A DNA stretch of 64,000 bases from HdN1 sp052035295 (GCA_052035295.1 JBPOHS010000002.1:1-64000); one strand, 5' to 3'; shown: positions 44,155-53,528, numbered from the stretch's first letter. A program made the numbers and translations. The notes: a model not told the origin generated them from the letters alone.

Positions 44155-44766
44155 CTATCGGGGGTAACGCGCTTCCAGAGCGGCGTAGACGCGGCTCTGG
44201 AAATCGGCTGCCTGCGGGTCTTCAGTGGCCAGAATCTCGGCCAGATGAATATTGTCTTCCTTGCCGTGCCAGATTTTCTGGTAGGTGCCCTGCTGATACC
44301 CGAAGTCCTGGCGGAAGAAATTAAGCACGTTTTTGCCGATGTATTGGCGATACAGGTCATCGAAGGACAATTCGACCTGTTTCATGGCTTCGCAGAATAA
44401 CGGTATCGATAAGCTGTGCGTGCTGAGAACGTAGGCGACCTGGGCCTCGATGACTTCGCGGAAACCGGTCACGGGGGCCGGTGCGTTCCATTCTGCCTGA
44501 ATGGCGCTGGCGATGGTGTCGTAGTCACCGCCTTTCTGCAGGTAGATACTCATGCCGAAATGCCATATATCAACCAGTTCGAGCTGGATCTGGGGAACGT
44601 CCGGGTTCTGTTTTTTCCACCATTTCCAGCCATAGTGGTCGAGAAGTTCGGCGCTTTCGGTCCAGATGGCGCGATACCACGGAAAGCCCTGATCGCGCCA
44701 TTGAGGGTGAACCTTGCTGTTCATCTTGTCTTGCAGCGCCAGCATGGCGCACAGTTGTATCTGCAT
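44155..44766 (-). CDS. Dimeric dUTPase (all-alpha NTP pyrophosphohydrolase)
   Basis: This 203-residue all-helical protein fits the dimeric dUTPase family: QLCAMLALQDKMNSKVHPQW at the start, the metal-binding TESAELLDHYGWKWWK (E37, E40) and ELVDIWHF (E63, D66), plus a later GKNVLNFFRQDFGYQQGTYQK segment. These enzymes hydrolyse dUTP (and dUDP) to dUMP, keeping uracil out of DNA. The family is unrelated to the trimeric Dut and is less common in gammaproteobacteria. ATG at 44766 is used; a GTG at 44781 is an alternative. Confidence 0.85.
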   Translation of the reverse strand: MQIQLCAMLALQDKMNSKVHPQWRDQGFPWYRAIWTESAELLDHYGWKWWKKQNPDVPQIQLELVDIWHFGMSIYLQKGGDYDTIASAIQAEWNAPAPVTGFREVIEAQVAYVLSTHSLSIPLFCEAMKQVELSFDDLYRQYIGKNVLNFFRQDFGYQQGTYQKIWHGKEDNIHLAEILATEDPQAADFQSRVYAALEARYPR

Positions 44767-44897
44767 GGGGGATTTCCGCACGATGTGAGTGTGGTCATTA
44801 AATGCGAAAAGAGATGAGGAAGCAATCCGTTGGGGCGTGGCTCAATAACGGATGGGTTGCCTGATCACAAACCGACCAGGGCGGTGGCTGTCATCGC

Positions 44898-44914
44898 TTG
44901 GCAAGAATCCTGCT
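44898..44914 (+). promoter_or_regulatory. Sigma-54 (-24/-12) promoter of the transglutaminase/ATP-grasp operon
   Basis: TTGGCAAGAATCCTGCT fits TTGGCACG-N4-TTGCA with two mismatches. GG is at 44900-44901 and GC at 44912-44913, the required 12-base spacing. The inferred start is near 44925, 29 bases before the first gene of the cluster. Confidence 0.6.
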
Positions 44915-44953
44915 TGATGGTGGGGGTTCATTAAATCCAGAAGGACGGTGTCT

Positions 44954-47900
44954 ATGGCGATCCGGGTCGCTCTCAATCATTTTACGCAGTACAAATTCGA
45001 TCGTCGCGTCTCTTTGTCCGCGCATGTATTCCGTCTGCGTCCAGCCCCCCATAGCCGCTCGCCGATTATTTCCTACTCGCTCAATATCGATCCGAAACCG
45101 CATTTCATACATTGGCAGCAGGACCCGTTCGGCAACTATCTCGCGCGCGTCGTGTTCCCTGATCAGACCGAGGAGCTCACGGTGGAAGTCGATGTGGTGG
45201 CAGACATGGTGGCCATCAACCCGTTCGACTTCTTTGTGGAAGAGTCTGCCGAGTTGTTCCCGTTTCAATATGACGCGGTATTGAAGGCCGAGCTGGCGCC
45301 TTACCTGGAAATCAGCGACGACGGCCCCTTGATGCGGGCGCGTGTCGCCGAGATCGATCTGACACCGATGAACACGGTGACCTTTCTGGTCGGGATCAAT
45401 CAGCAGTTGCAGCAGGATATCCGCTACAACATCCGCATGGAGCCGGGTGTGCAGGCTTGCGAGAAGACGCTGACGATCAAGTCCGGATCGTGTCGCGACA
45501 GCGCCTGGCTGCTGGTGCAGATACTGCGTCATTTGGGGCTGGCCGCGCGCTTTGTGTCCGGGTATCTGGTGCAGCTTGCCCCTGACGTTAAACCGCTCGA
45601 GGGCCCGGCCGGGCCGTCAGCGGATTTTACCGATTTGCATGCCTGGGCAGAGGTGTTCATTCCTGGGGCGGGCTGGGTGGGTCTTGATCCGACCTCGGGG
45701 CTGTTTGCCGGTGAGGGGCATATCCCGCTGGCCTGTACGCCGGATCCCTCGGGGGCCGCGCCAGTCACCGGGGCGACCGACGTGTGCGAAGTGGAGTTCG
45801 TGCATCACAACCAGGTACAGCGCATCCATGAGGATCCGCGCGTCACCAAGCCTTATACGGATGAGCAGTGGCAGCACATCATGGCACTCGGACGCCGTGT
45901 CGACAGCCAGTTGCAGCAGGACGATGTGCGGCTGACCATGGGGGGCGAGCCCACCTTTATTGCGATTGAAAACACCGAAGCACCAGAATGGAACACCGAT
46001 GCGGATGGTCCGCACAAACGTCGACTTGCCCATGAGCTGTTCATGCGCATGTGCGGACATTTTTCACCGGGTGCGGTACGCACTTATGGGCAGGGCAAGT
46101 GGTATCCGGGAGAGCCTTTGCCGCGCTGGCAGTACACCTCGTACTGGCGCAAGGATGGCGTACCACTTTGGTGCGAGTCGCGCTGGTTGGCGCTGCCAAC
46201 GGATCAATATGGTGCAACGGAGCAGGATGCGCGCCGACTGCTGGAGCACATTTGTGTAGCGTTACACCTGCCGTCCCACTACATCATGACGGCCTATGAG
46301 GATATTCCCTATCACCTGTGGCAAGAACAGCAGTTGCCGGTGGATGTCGATCCGACCAAGGCCGATCTCAAGGACGGCTTGGAACGCCAGCGACTGGCGG
46401 CGTTATTGACGCGTGGACTCGATCAGCCGGCGGGATATGTGATGCCGGTCAAATGGCAGTCGCTGGGGGATTATTGGCAAAGCTGTGGCTGGCGTTTGCG
46501 TTCGGGGCATTTGTATCTGATCCCTGGCGATTCGCCATTGGGTCTGCGCTTGCCGCTGGATCGTCTGGAATGGGCGCCACGTGAACGTTTGCAGGATCAG
46601 CCGCTCGACCCCTTTGAAGGTCGTGCTCCTCTGAACGGTCGACCGCATATCAATGTGCCGGTCTTTCCGGATGCCGGATTCATTCAGACAGCCTTGTCGG
46701 TCGAAGCGCGTGACGGCAAGTTGTGTGTCTTCCTGCCACCCTTGCCCCAGTTGGAAGCCTACGTACAGTTACTGGCCGTCATTGAATACGCGGCAGCGGC
46801 CATCGGCATGCCCGTGGTGCTGGAAGGGTATGATCCGCCGCGCGATCCACGTCTTGCCAAATTCATGGTGACCCCTGATCCAGGCGTTATCGAAGTCAAT
46901 ATCCACCCGGCATCGAGCTGGCAGGAGCTGGTCGACAATACGACCGCCCTATACGACATGGCGCACCAGACGCGTTTGGGAACGGAAAAATTCATGCTGG
47001 ATGGTCGCCAGACCGGCACTGGCGGTGGCAACCATGTCACCATGGGCGGCGCCACACCCGCAGATTCACCGTTATTGCGTCGGCCCGATGTGTTGCGCAG
47101 TCTGATAACGTTCTGGCAGCACCACCCCGGCTTGTCCTATGTGTTTTCAGGACTGTTTATCGGCCCGACCAGCCAGGCGCCGCGTGTCGATGAAGGCCGC
47201 GATGAAATGCTGTACGAGTTGGAAATTGCTTTCGAACAATTGCCCAAAGGCGAAACGTGGCAGCCATGGCTGGTGGATCGCGTCTTGCGCCATTTGCTGG
47301 TCGATATTACCGGCAACACGCACCGTTCCGAATTCTGTATCGACAAACTGTACTCGCCGGATTCGGCTACCGGTCGACTGGGACTGCTGGAATTCCGTGG
47401 TTTCGAAATGCCGCCGCATGCGCGCATGAGTCTCGTGCAAATGCTGTTGCTGCGTACCTTGCTGACGATGTTCTGGCGCAAGCCCTATCACCACAAGCTG
47501 GTGCGCTGGGGAACGTCACTGCATGACAAATTCATGTTGCCGCATTTCGTACGCGAAGACTTGCGCCAGGTAACGGATTTGTTGCAGCAGGAAGGCTATC
47601 CATTTTGTCTGGACTGGCTGGATCCGTTCATTGAATTCCGTTTCCCGGTGTATGGGCGTGTGCAGGTCGATGATATCGGCATCGAACTGCGTACTGCGAT
47701 CGAACCCTGGCATGTGCTGGGTGAAGAGACAACCAACGTCGGTACGTCGCGTTTTGTGGATTCCTCGGTGGAACGGGTGCAAGTCAAGGTCAGTGGCATC
47801 AGTACCTCACGTTATGTCCTGACCTGTAACGGCCGCCGTGTGCCCATGCGGGAAACCGGCGTGGCGGGGGAGCTCGTGGCCGGAATTCGTTACCGTGCGT

Positions 47901-48271
47901 GGCAGCCGCCTTCCTGTCTGCACCCGACCATTGGTGTGCAGTCGCCGCTGATTTTCGATTTGATCGATACCTGGAGCGGGCGGGCTGTCGGTGGTTGTGC
48001 TTATCACGTCATGCATCCGGGCGGGCGCAATTACAAGATTTTCCCGATCAACAGTCTGGAAGCGGAAGGCCGCCGCATTACCCGGTTCTGGGGCCACGGC
48101 CACACGCCGGGGGAACTGTCTCCTCCGCAGGAAGTGCTGATGCTCAGCGAGAGCGAAGCCCGTTTCTATCCTCACGGCGCAAAACCGGCGACCAAAACGC
48201 CGCCGCTGGAATCGCCAAATGGCGAGTATCCCACTACGCTGGACTTAAGGAACGAGCCGTGGCGGCTGTAA
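44954..48271 (+). CDS. Transglutaminase-like protein with DUF2126 C-terminal domain
   Basis: This 1105-residue cytoplasmic protein joins two parts. Residues 1-290 are a bacterial transglutaminase-like module: the N-terminal beta region ALNHFTQYKFDRRV, then catalytic C180 (KSGSCRDSAW), H229 (LHAWAEVF) and D245 (GLDPTSG). Residues about 310-1100 match DUF2126, a large domain found only with this system; conserved segments include RLTMGGEPTF, GGGNHVTMGG and GLLEFRGFEMPPH. By family knowledge such proteins accompany circularly permuted ATP-grasp and alpha-E proteins. The chemistry (peptide cleavage, ligation or glutamyl transfer) is unknown. AAGGA precedes the ATG. First gene of the cluster. Confidence 0.88.
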   Translation: MAIRVALNHFTQYKFDRRVSLSAHVFRLRPAPHSRSPIISYSLNIDPKPHFIHWQQDPFGNYLARVVFPDQTEELTVEVDVVADMVAINPFDFFVEESAELFPFQYDAVLKAELAPYLEISDDGPLMRARVAEIDLTPMNTVTFLVGINQQLQQDIRYNIRMEPGVQACEKTLTIKSGSCRDSAWLLVQILRHLGLAARFVSGYLVQLAPDVKPLEGPAGPSADFTDLHAWAEVFIPGAGWVGLDPTSGLFAGEGHIPLACTPDPSGAAPVTGATDVCEVEFVHHNQVQRIHEDPRVTKPYTDEQWQHIMALGRRVDSQLQQDDVRLTMGGEPTFIAIENTEAPEWNTDADGPHKRRLAHELFMRMCGHFSPGAVRTYGQGKWYPGEPLPRWQYTSYWRKDGVPLWCESRWLALPTDQYGATEQDARRLLEHICVALHLPSHYIMTAYEDIPYHLWQEQQLPVDVDPTKADLKDGLERQRLAALLTRGLDQPAGYVMPVKWQSLGDYWQSCGWRLRSGHLYLIPGDSPLGLRLPLDRLEWAPRERLQDQPLDPFEGRAPLNGRPHINVPVFPDAGFIQTALSVEARDGKLCVFLPPLPQLEAYVQLLAVIEYAAAAIGMPVVLEGYDPPRDPRLAKFMVTPDPGVIEVNIHPASSWQELVDNTTALYDMAHQTRLGTEKFMLDGRQTGTGGGNHVTMGGATPADSPLLRRPDVLRSLITFWQHHPGLSYVFSGLFIGPTSQAPRVDEGRDEMLYELEIAFEQLPKGETWQPWLVDRVLRHLLVDITGNTHRSEFCIDKLYSPDSATGRLGLLEFRGFEMPPHARMSLVQMLLLRTLLTMFWRKPYHHKLVRWGTSLHDKFMLPHFVREDLRQVTDLLQQEGYPFCLDWLDPFIEFRFPVYGRVQVDDIGIELRTAIEPWHVLGEETTNVGTSRFVDSSVERVQVKVSGISTSRYVLTCNGRRVPMRETGVAGELVAGIRYRAWQPPSCLHPTIGVQSPLIFDLIDTWSGRAVGGCAYHVMHPGGRNYKIFPINSLEAEGRRITRFWGHGHTPGELSPPQEVLMLSESEARFYPHGAKPATKTPPLESPNGEYPTTLDLRNEPWRL

Positions 48272-48397
48272 TCACCAGAATATGAAAGTAACGACAAAAC
48301 GAAAGATAACAACAATTCGAGCTTAGGCTTGCCAGCGTGAAAAGCAGCGAGAGGTATGACAAGTGGCCAAGGGTTGCATGATGAAGGGAGCGTTGGA

Positions 48398-50992
48398 ATG
48401 ACGCCTGACCCTGTTGAGACAACAGTGCATGAACCCCATTCGATTCTGGGCGAGAAATACCGTGAGCGACTGCAAGGCTGGGATGAGGTTTTCTCGGAAG
48501 ACGGAGAAATAAGGCCTGGCTGGGAGAAAATGGTCTCGGCGATCAATACGCTGGGTGTTGACGAACTGGAGAAGCGCCAGGGCGATGCGCGACGTCTGTT
48601 GCGTGAGAATGGCGTGACGTACACCGTGTATGACGACCCGCATGGGCGCAACCGGGTGTGGGAGCTGGATCCTATTCCTTTCGTTATCGATGCCGAAGAC
48701 TGGTCGATCATCGAAGGTGGGCTCAAGCAGCGGGCTGAACTGCTCAATCTGATATTGACCGATATTTATGGTCAACGACGTTTGATCAAGCAAAATATCA
48801 TCCCGCCCGACATCATTTTTGGTCACAGTGGTTTTTTGCGTGCTTGTGATGGCGTGAAAATATCCGGTTCGCAGCAGTTGCTGGTGTACGGTGCCGATCT
48901 GGCGCGCGGCCAGGATGGAAAAATGTGGCTTTATACCGACCGCACTCAGGTGCCCACCGGTGCCGGTTATGCGCTGGAAAACCGGGTGGTGATGTCGCGT
49001 GTCATGCCGCAGGAACTGCGTGACAATCAGGTGCAGCGTTTGAGCGGGTTCTTTCGCCAGTTCGCTCAAAACCTGCAGAAATTCTCGCAGCATCGGCGTG
49101 AAGACCCCTACATTGTTGTATTGACGCCGGGCCCCGGCAACGAAACCTATTTCGAGCACGCCTATTTCGCGACCTATATGGGATACCCGCTGGTACAGGG
49201 TGGTGATCTGCTGGTGCGTGACAATCGCGTATGGCTGAAATCCATCGACGGCATCAAACAGGTCGACGTGATCTTGCGGCGTGTCGATGATGCGTATTGC
49301 GATCCTCTGGAACTGCGCGAGGATTCCATGTTGGGGGTGCCCGGTTTGTTGAACGTGGCGCGGGCCGGCAATGTGGTGCTGGCGAATCCGCTGGGGTCGG
49401 GGGTGCTGGAATCGCGCGGGCTGATTCCGTTCCTGGATGCGTGTTCGCGGTATTTCCTCAATGAGGATCTGCAGATTTCGTCAGTCGCGACCTGGTGGTG
49501 TGGCCAGTCCAAGGAACGGGAGTACGTGCTGGCCAATCTGGAAAAGCTCGTGATCAAGAACGTGGGTAACGGCGGTACCAGCTGGCTCGGGCCCATGATG
49601 TCGAAAGAACAAATCAGTGAATTGCGCGCTCGCATCAAGGCTTATCCCGGGCGTTACGTCGGGCAGGAATGGGCCGAGTTTTCGACGACGCCTGCCTGGG
49701 CGGGCCAGAGCGGTGTTGAACCTCGGCACATGATGTTTCGTGGATTTCTTGTCGCCGATGGCAAAGGCTATCGTGTGATGCCCGGTGGACTGACGCGTGT
49801 CGCACGGGATGCCAATGGTCAGTTCATATCGAACCAGGCCGGTGGCGTCAGCAAGGACACCTGGGTGCTGACGCATGATACGGCGCGCCAGTCGCGCCCG
49901 GGCGCTTTCATAGAAGTGCAGGCGATCAGCCAGCATGAAGGCAAACTGCCCAGTCGTGCAGCGGAAAACCTGTTCTGGGTGGGACGTTATGCTGAACGTG
50001 CCGAAGGCGTTGCGCGCCTCATGTGCACGGTTATGGACAAGCTGGCCGACTGCGAGGATTACGGCGATGAAGCGGATTTGGGTGTGCTGCATCGCCTGCT
50101 TGAAAGCCTGACCATCATTACGGCCAGTTTTCCCGGCTTTGTGGGGGAAGGGGCTGCACGGCAATTGAACATGCCTCACGAAGAATTGATCGCGCTGGCC
50201 TCTGATCGCGAACGGCGTGGCAGTCTGGCCGAGACGATGAGTTTCCTGTTGAACGCCGCTTATGGTGTGCGTGATCTGTGGTTCGGCGATACCTGGCGTA
50301 CGGTGAACGCCATCCAGGATGCGGCCGATCGCCTGCAGGCCACCGCGCCACGATTGTTCGATGTCAGTGCACAGCTTTATCGTGTACTGCACACGCTGAC
50401 TGCGTTTGCCGGTATTACGGCGGAAAGCATGCGTCACGATCATGCGTGGATCTTGCTGGACCTGGGCCGTCGCGTGGAGCGGGCCTCACAGCAGGCGTTA
50501 TTGCTCGATCACATGTTGGTCAAGCCCTTGCCGGACACCTGCGAACCGCTGTTGATCGAAGCGCTGTTGGCCAGCAGTGAATCCTTGATGGCCCAGCGTC
50601 GACGTTTCCGCTTTTCCAGCCCTTTGCACAGTGCGCTGGATCTGCTCGTGCTTGATCATCGCCATCCGCGTTCGCTTGCCTATCAATTCGAGCGCTTGAA
50701 CACTCGCGTCGGCATGTTGCCGCATCCGAATGGGCAACGCACCGACCTGTTGGTGGAACGTTACAGCACGGCCGAGAAACTGGTGATTGAAATCAGCACC
50801 GCACTCAAACTCGCCAATGTCAACGGATTGACCCAGTGCAATAAAAGGGGGGACCGGGATGAGTTACGCTTGTTGTTGACACGTTTGCGCAACAACTTGT
50901 GGCAGCTGACGGCCGAGATAACCGATACCTATTTCAGTCACGCACCAGGTGTACGCCAGCTGGCCCCGGTGATGAAACTGCCCAACGCCTGA
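48398..50992 (+). CDS. Circularly permuted ATP-grasp fused to alpha-E domain
   Basis: This 864-residue protein is a fusion. Residues about 30-510 form a circularly permuted ATP-grasp (older DUF404/DUF407): VYDDPHGRNRVWELDPIPFVI, GYALENRVVMSRVMP, IVVLTPGPGNETYFEHAYFA, GGTSWLGP and the closing GGVSKDTWV. From about 517 (SRAAENLFWVGRYAERAEGVAR) the alpha-E (DUF403) helical domain runs to the end. The two are usually separate genes, as in the paralogous pair downstream. ATP-grasp enzymes form amide bonds through acyl-phosphates. ATG at 48398 is used because AAGGGAG lies 7 bases before it; ATG 48356 is possible. Confidence 0.88.
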   Translation: MTPDPVETTVHEPHSILGEKYRERLQGWDEVFSEDGEIRPGWEKMVSAINTLGVDELEKRQGDARRLLRENGVTYTVYDDPHGRNRVWELDPIPFVIDAEDWSIIEGGLKQRAELLNLILTDIYGQRRLIKQNIIPPDIIFGHSGFLRACDGVKISGSQQLLVYGADLARGQDGKMWLYTDRTQVPTGAGYALENRVVMSRVMPQELRDNQVQRLSGFFRQFAQNLQKFSQHRREDPYIVVLTPGPGNETYFEHAYFATYMGYPLVQGGDLLVRDNRVWLKSIDGIKQVDVILRRVDDAYCDPLELREDSMLGVPGLLNVARAGNVVLANPLGSGVLESRGLIPFLDACSRYFLNEDLQISSVATWWCGQSKEREYVLANLEKLVIKNVGNGGTSWLGPMMSKEQISELRARIKAYPGRYVGQEWAEFSTTPAWAGQSGVEPRHMMFRGFLVADGKGYRVMPGGLTRVARDANGQFISNQAGGVSKDTWVLTHDTARQSRPGAFIEVQAISQHEGKLPSRAAENLFWVGRYAERAEGVARLMCTVMDKLADCEDYGDEADLGVLHRLLESLTIITASFPGFVGEGAARQLNMPHEELIALASDRERRGSLAETMSFLLNAAYGVRDLWFGDTWRTVNAIQDAADRLQATAPRLFDVSAQLYRVLHTLTAFAGITAESMRHDHAWILLDLGRRVERASQQALLLDHMLVKPLPDTCEPLLIEALLASSESLMAQRRRFRFSSPLHSALDLLVLDHRHPRSLAYQFERLNTRVGMLPHPNGQRTDLLVERYSTAEKLVIEISTALKLANVNGLTQCNKRGDRDELRLLLTRLRNNLWQLTAEITDTYFSHAPGVRQLAPVMKLPNA

Positions 50993-51023
50993 AACTGCCC
51001 AATGCCTGAAACTGCCCAACGTC
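50973..51023 (+). repeat. 17-bp tandem repeat, three copies
   Basis: TGAAACTGCCCAACGCC (50973-50989), TGAAACTGCCCAATGCC (50990-51006) and TGAAACTGCCCAACGTC (51007-51023) are head-to-tail copies with one or two changes. The first copy encodes the last residues of the fusion gene; the TGA that opens the second copy is its stop codon. The last copy runs up to the ribosome site of the next gene. A slippage or recent duplication event is likely. Confidence 0.9.
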
Positions 51024-51034
51024 GGAGACCTTCC

Positions 51035-51901
51035 ATGGCCTATCGCATTACGCACACGACAGAATACTTGTACACCGGCTCTGTTGGGGTCAGTCATAAC
51101 CTCGCGCATCTATTGCCGGTGAGTTATCGTCGTCAACGTTGCCTCGACAGCGATCTCGAGATTTCCCCCCAACCCCGGGCGTTACGCCATTTCAAGGATT
51201 ACTACGGCAATACCGCCACGTATTTCGATCTTGCCCAGTCGCACCAGAGCATGCGCGTGACGGTCATCAGTCGGGTTGAAGTGCTCGCGCCACCCGCACC
51301 ACTCGATTCCCGGCCCTGGGAAGTGGTTGCCGAAGATGTCCTGGACTCGACCGACGAGCGCAGTCTGGTTGCGCGGGAATTCCTGTTGCCGTCGCCTTAC
51401 CTGCCTTTTTTGCAGCCTGTGCAGGATTTCGCCCGCGAGAGCTTTACGCCCGGGCGTGCCTTTTCAGAAGCCGCGATGGATCTCATGGACCGTATCCATA
51501 CCGAGTTTGACTACCGACCGGGGGCGACCACGATTGCGACACCGCTGATGCAGGTGTTGGAGGCGCGCGAAGGTGTTTGCCAGGATTTTGCGCACTTGAT
51601 GATCGTTTGTTTTCGGAGTCTCGGGTTTCCGGCCTGTTACATCAGTGGTTATATCGAAACGCTGCCTCCCGCGGGACAAGAGCGTTTGGTGGGGGCCGAT
51701 GCCACCCATGCCTGGTTAAGTGTGTACTCGCCTCGCGATGGCTGGATGGAGTTTGATCCCACCAACAACATGGTGCCCAAATTGAGGCATATCCGGCTCG
51801 CGAAGGGGCGCGACTATGGTGACGTCGCACCATTAAAGGGCGTTTTGTACGGCGGTGGTGAGCATCAATTGTCGGTAAGCGTGGACGTTTGCCCCTTTTG
51901 A
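51035..51901 (+). CDS. Transglutaminase-like protein
   Basis: This 288-residue protein is a transglutaminase-like cysteine peptidase/ligase fold with an N-terminal beta domain (YRITHTTEYLYTGSVGVSHN) and catalytic C182 (GVCQDFAHLM), H225 (ATHAWLSV) and D241 (EFDPTNN). It has no DUF2126 extension, in contrast to the first gene. It may be a protease, an amidase or a transferase; the substrate is unknown. ATG at 51035 with CGGAGA upstream is used; 12 extra N-terminal codons in the frame are non-conserved. It closes the first half of the cluster. Confidence 0.88.
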   Translation: MAYRITHTTEYLYTGSVGVSHNLAHLLPVSYRRQRCLDSDLEISPQPRALRHFKDYYGNTATYFDLAQSHQSMRVTVISRVEVLAPPAPLDSRPWEVVAEDVLDSTDERSLVAREFLLPSPYLPFLQPVQDFARESFTPGRAFSEAAMDLMDRIHTEFDYRPGATTIATPLMQVLEAREGVCQDFAHLMIVCFRSLGFPACYISGYIETLPPAGQERLVGADATHAWLSVYSPRDGWMEFDPTNNMVPKLRHIRLAKGRDYGDVAPLKGVLYGGGEHQLSVSVDVCPF

Positions 51902-51918
51902 CGGGGATTTGAAAAAGT

Positions 51919-51934
51919 GGGCAACAGTTTTGCA
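51919..51934 (+). promoter_or_regulatory. Second sigma-54-like promoter
   Basis: GGGCAACAGTTTTGCA fits TGGCAC-N5-TTGCA with a perfect TTGCA at -12 and GG at 51920-51921, 12 bases from GC at 51932-51933. The base at -26 is G rather than T. The inferred start near 51945 gives a leader of about 130 bases holding the hairpin at 51986. Confidence 0.5.
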
Positions 51935-51985
51935 TAGGGAGTAATGCAGGCCTACCCCCGATGAGGTATTGGCTTGCGCACCAAT

Positions 51986-52020
51986 CCCGGGCGTGCAGTG
52001 TTGCTTGATGCACCACCGGG
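51986..52020 (+). terminator. GC-rich hairpin with T-run (terminator or attenuator)
   Basis: CCCGGGCGTGCA (51986-51997) pairs with TGCACCACCGGG (52009-52020), 10 of 12 positions, and is followed by CTTTTAG. It lies between the transglutaminase gene and the second ATP-grasp gene, downstream of the second sigma-54-like element, so it could attenuate rather than simply end transcription. Confidence 0.55.
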
Positions 52021-52074
52021 CTTTTAGAAAAGTAGTTGCCAAACAGTTTGCCAAAGAACGCGGAGAACCCCAGC

Positions 52075-53526
52075 TTGACTATTGACTGGAAGAGTTACCA
52101 AACCGACGGTTTGTTTGATGAACTGATGGTGGAGGCGGGCAAGCCCCGCAGCGTGGCCAATGCGTTATGCGAGCATTTGTCGAGTCTGTCTGATACCGAC
52201 ATCGGCTACTGCAAGGCGGCCGCGGAATCCGCCATCAAGGAAATGGGCATCACCTTTACCGTGTACAGCGAACAGGAAGGATCGATCGACCGCTCGTGGC
52301 CGTTCGATGTGATTCCGCGCGTCATGGCGAAAAAAGAATGGGATCGCATAGAGCAGGGGCTCAAGCAGCGCGTTCACGCGCTCAACCTGTTCATCGACGA
52401 TTTGTATCACCAGCAAAAAATCGTGAAGGATGGCGTGTTCCCGGGTGAGTTGCTCGCCAATTCCGTGAACTATCGCCCCCAATGCGAAGGGTTCTCGCCC
52501 TCCTTTGGTGTGTGGGCGCATATTTGCGGCTCCGATTTGGTGCGCAACAATGACGGCACCGTATACGTGCTTGAAGACAACCTTCGCGTTCCTTCCGGCG
52601 TGTCGTACATGCTGGAAAACCGGGCCATCATGAAGCGCGTTTTCCCGGATTTGTTTTCCGATTACGCCATCCAGCCGGTCGACGATTATCCGTCACAACT
52701 CTATGACACACTGGCGGCGCTGTCGCCGCGTCAGGGTGAAGCCCCTGAAATCGTGGTGCTGACGCCGGGAATATTCAATTCGGCGTATTTCGAGCATTCC
52801 TACCTGGCGCAGCAAATGGGTTGCGAACTGGTGGAAGGCCGCGATCTGGTCGTGCTTGATGATGATTGTGTTTACATGATCACCACCGAAGGGCTCAAGC
52901 GGGTGGATGTGATTTATCGCCGCATCGATGACTTGTTCCTCGATCCGGAGGCGTTCCACCCGGATTCGATGCTGGGTGTGAGAGGTTTGTTGCGGGCGTG
53001 GAAAAAGGGCAAGGTGGCACTTGCGAATGCGCCGGGCGCCGGGGTGGCCGATGACAAGGTGGTGTATTCCTTTGTCCCTGAGATCATCCGTTATTACCTG
53101 GGCGAGGAAGCGATCATTCCCAACGTGCCCACCTATCGCTGCATGTTCGACAGCGAGCGTGATCATGTGTTGAAGAACCTCGACAAGCTGGTGGTAAAAC
53201 CCGCCAACGAATCGGGAGGCTATGGCATGTTGATGGGGCCGATGTCGACGGCGGCAGAGCGCGCCCAGTTCGCTGAGCTGATCAAGGCCGACCCGCGCAA
53301 CTATATTGCGCAGCCCACGTTGCGTCTTTCGACGGTGCCGACCTTTGTCGATCATCATGTCGAGCCGAGACATGTTGATATGCGGCCCTTTGTGCTGTCG
53401 GCGGATCGTATTCACGTCACCATGGGAGGATTGACCCGCGTTGCCTTGCGCAAAGGTTCGCTGGTGGTGAATTCCTCGCAAGGCGGTGGCAGTAAAGATA
53501 CCTGGATTGTGGACGAGGAGGTGTGA
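52075..53526 (+). CDS. Circularly permuted ATP-grasp protein (stand-alone)
   Basis: This 483-residue protein is a normal-length stand-alone circularly permuted ATP-grasp: SYMLENRAIMKRVFP, IVVLTPGIFNSAYFEHSYLA, DSMLGVRGLLRA, KPANESGGYGMLMGP and GGGSKDTWIVDEEV at the end. It is a paralogue of the first half of the fusion at 48398. It should activate a carboxylate with ATP and join it to an amine; substrates unknown. The TTG at 52075, 7-8 bases after CGGAGAA, is preferred to a TTG at 52036 with no ribosome site. The alpha-E gene begins two bases after its stop. Confidence 0.9.
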   Translation: MTIDWKSYQTDGLFDELMVEAGKPRSVANALCEHLSSLSDTDIGYCKAAAESAIKEMGITFTVYSEQEGSIDRSWPFDVIPRVMAKKEWDRIEQGLKQRVHALNLFIDDLYHQQKIVKDGVFPGELLANSVNYRPQCEGFSPSFGVWAHICGSDLVRNNDGTVYVLEDNLRVPSGVSYMLENRAIMKRVFPDLFSDYAIQPVDDYPSQLYDTLAALSPRQGEAPEIVVLTPGIFNSAYFEHSYLAQQMGCELVEGRDLVVLDDDCVYMITTEGLKRVDVIYRRIDDLFLDPEAFHPDSMLGVRGLLRAWKKGKVALANAPGAGVADDKVVYSFVPEIIRYYLGEEAIIPNVPTYRCMFDSERDHVLKNLDKLVVKPANESGGYGMLMGPMSTAAERAQFAELIKADPRNYIAQPTLRLSTVPTFVDHHVEPRHVDMRPFVLSADRIHVTMGGLTRVALRKGSLVVNSSQGGGSKDTWIVDEEV

Positions 53527-53528
53527 GC

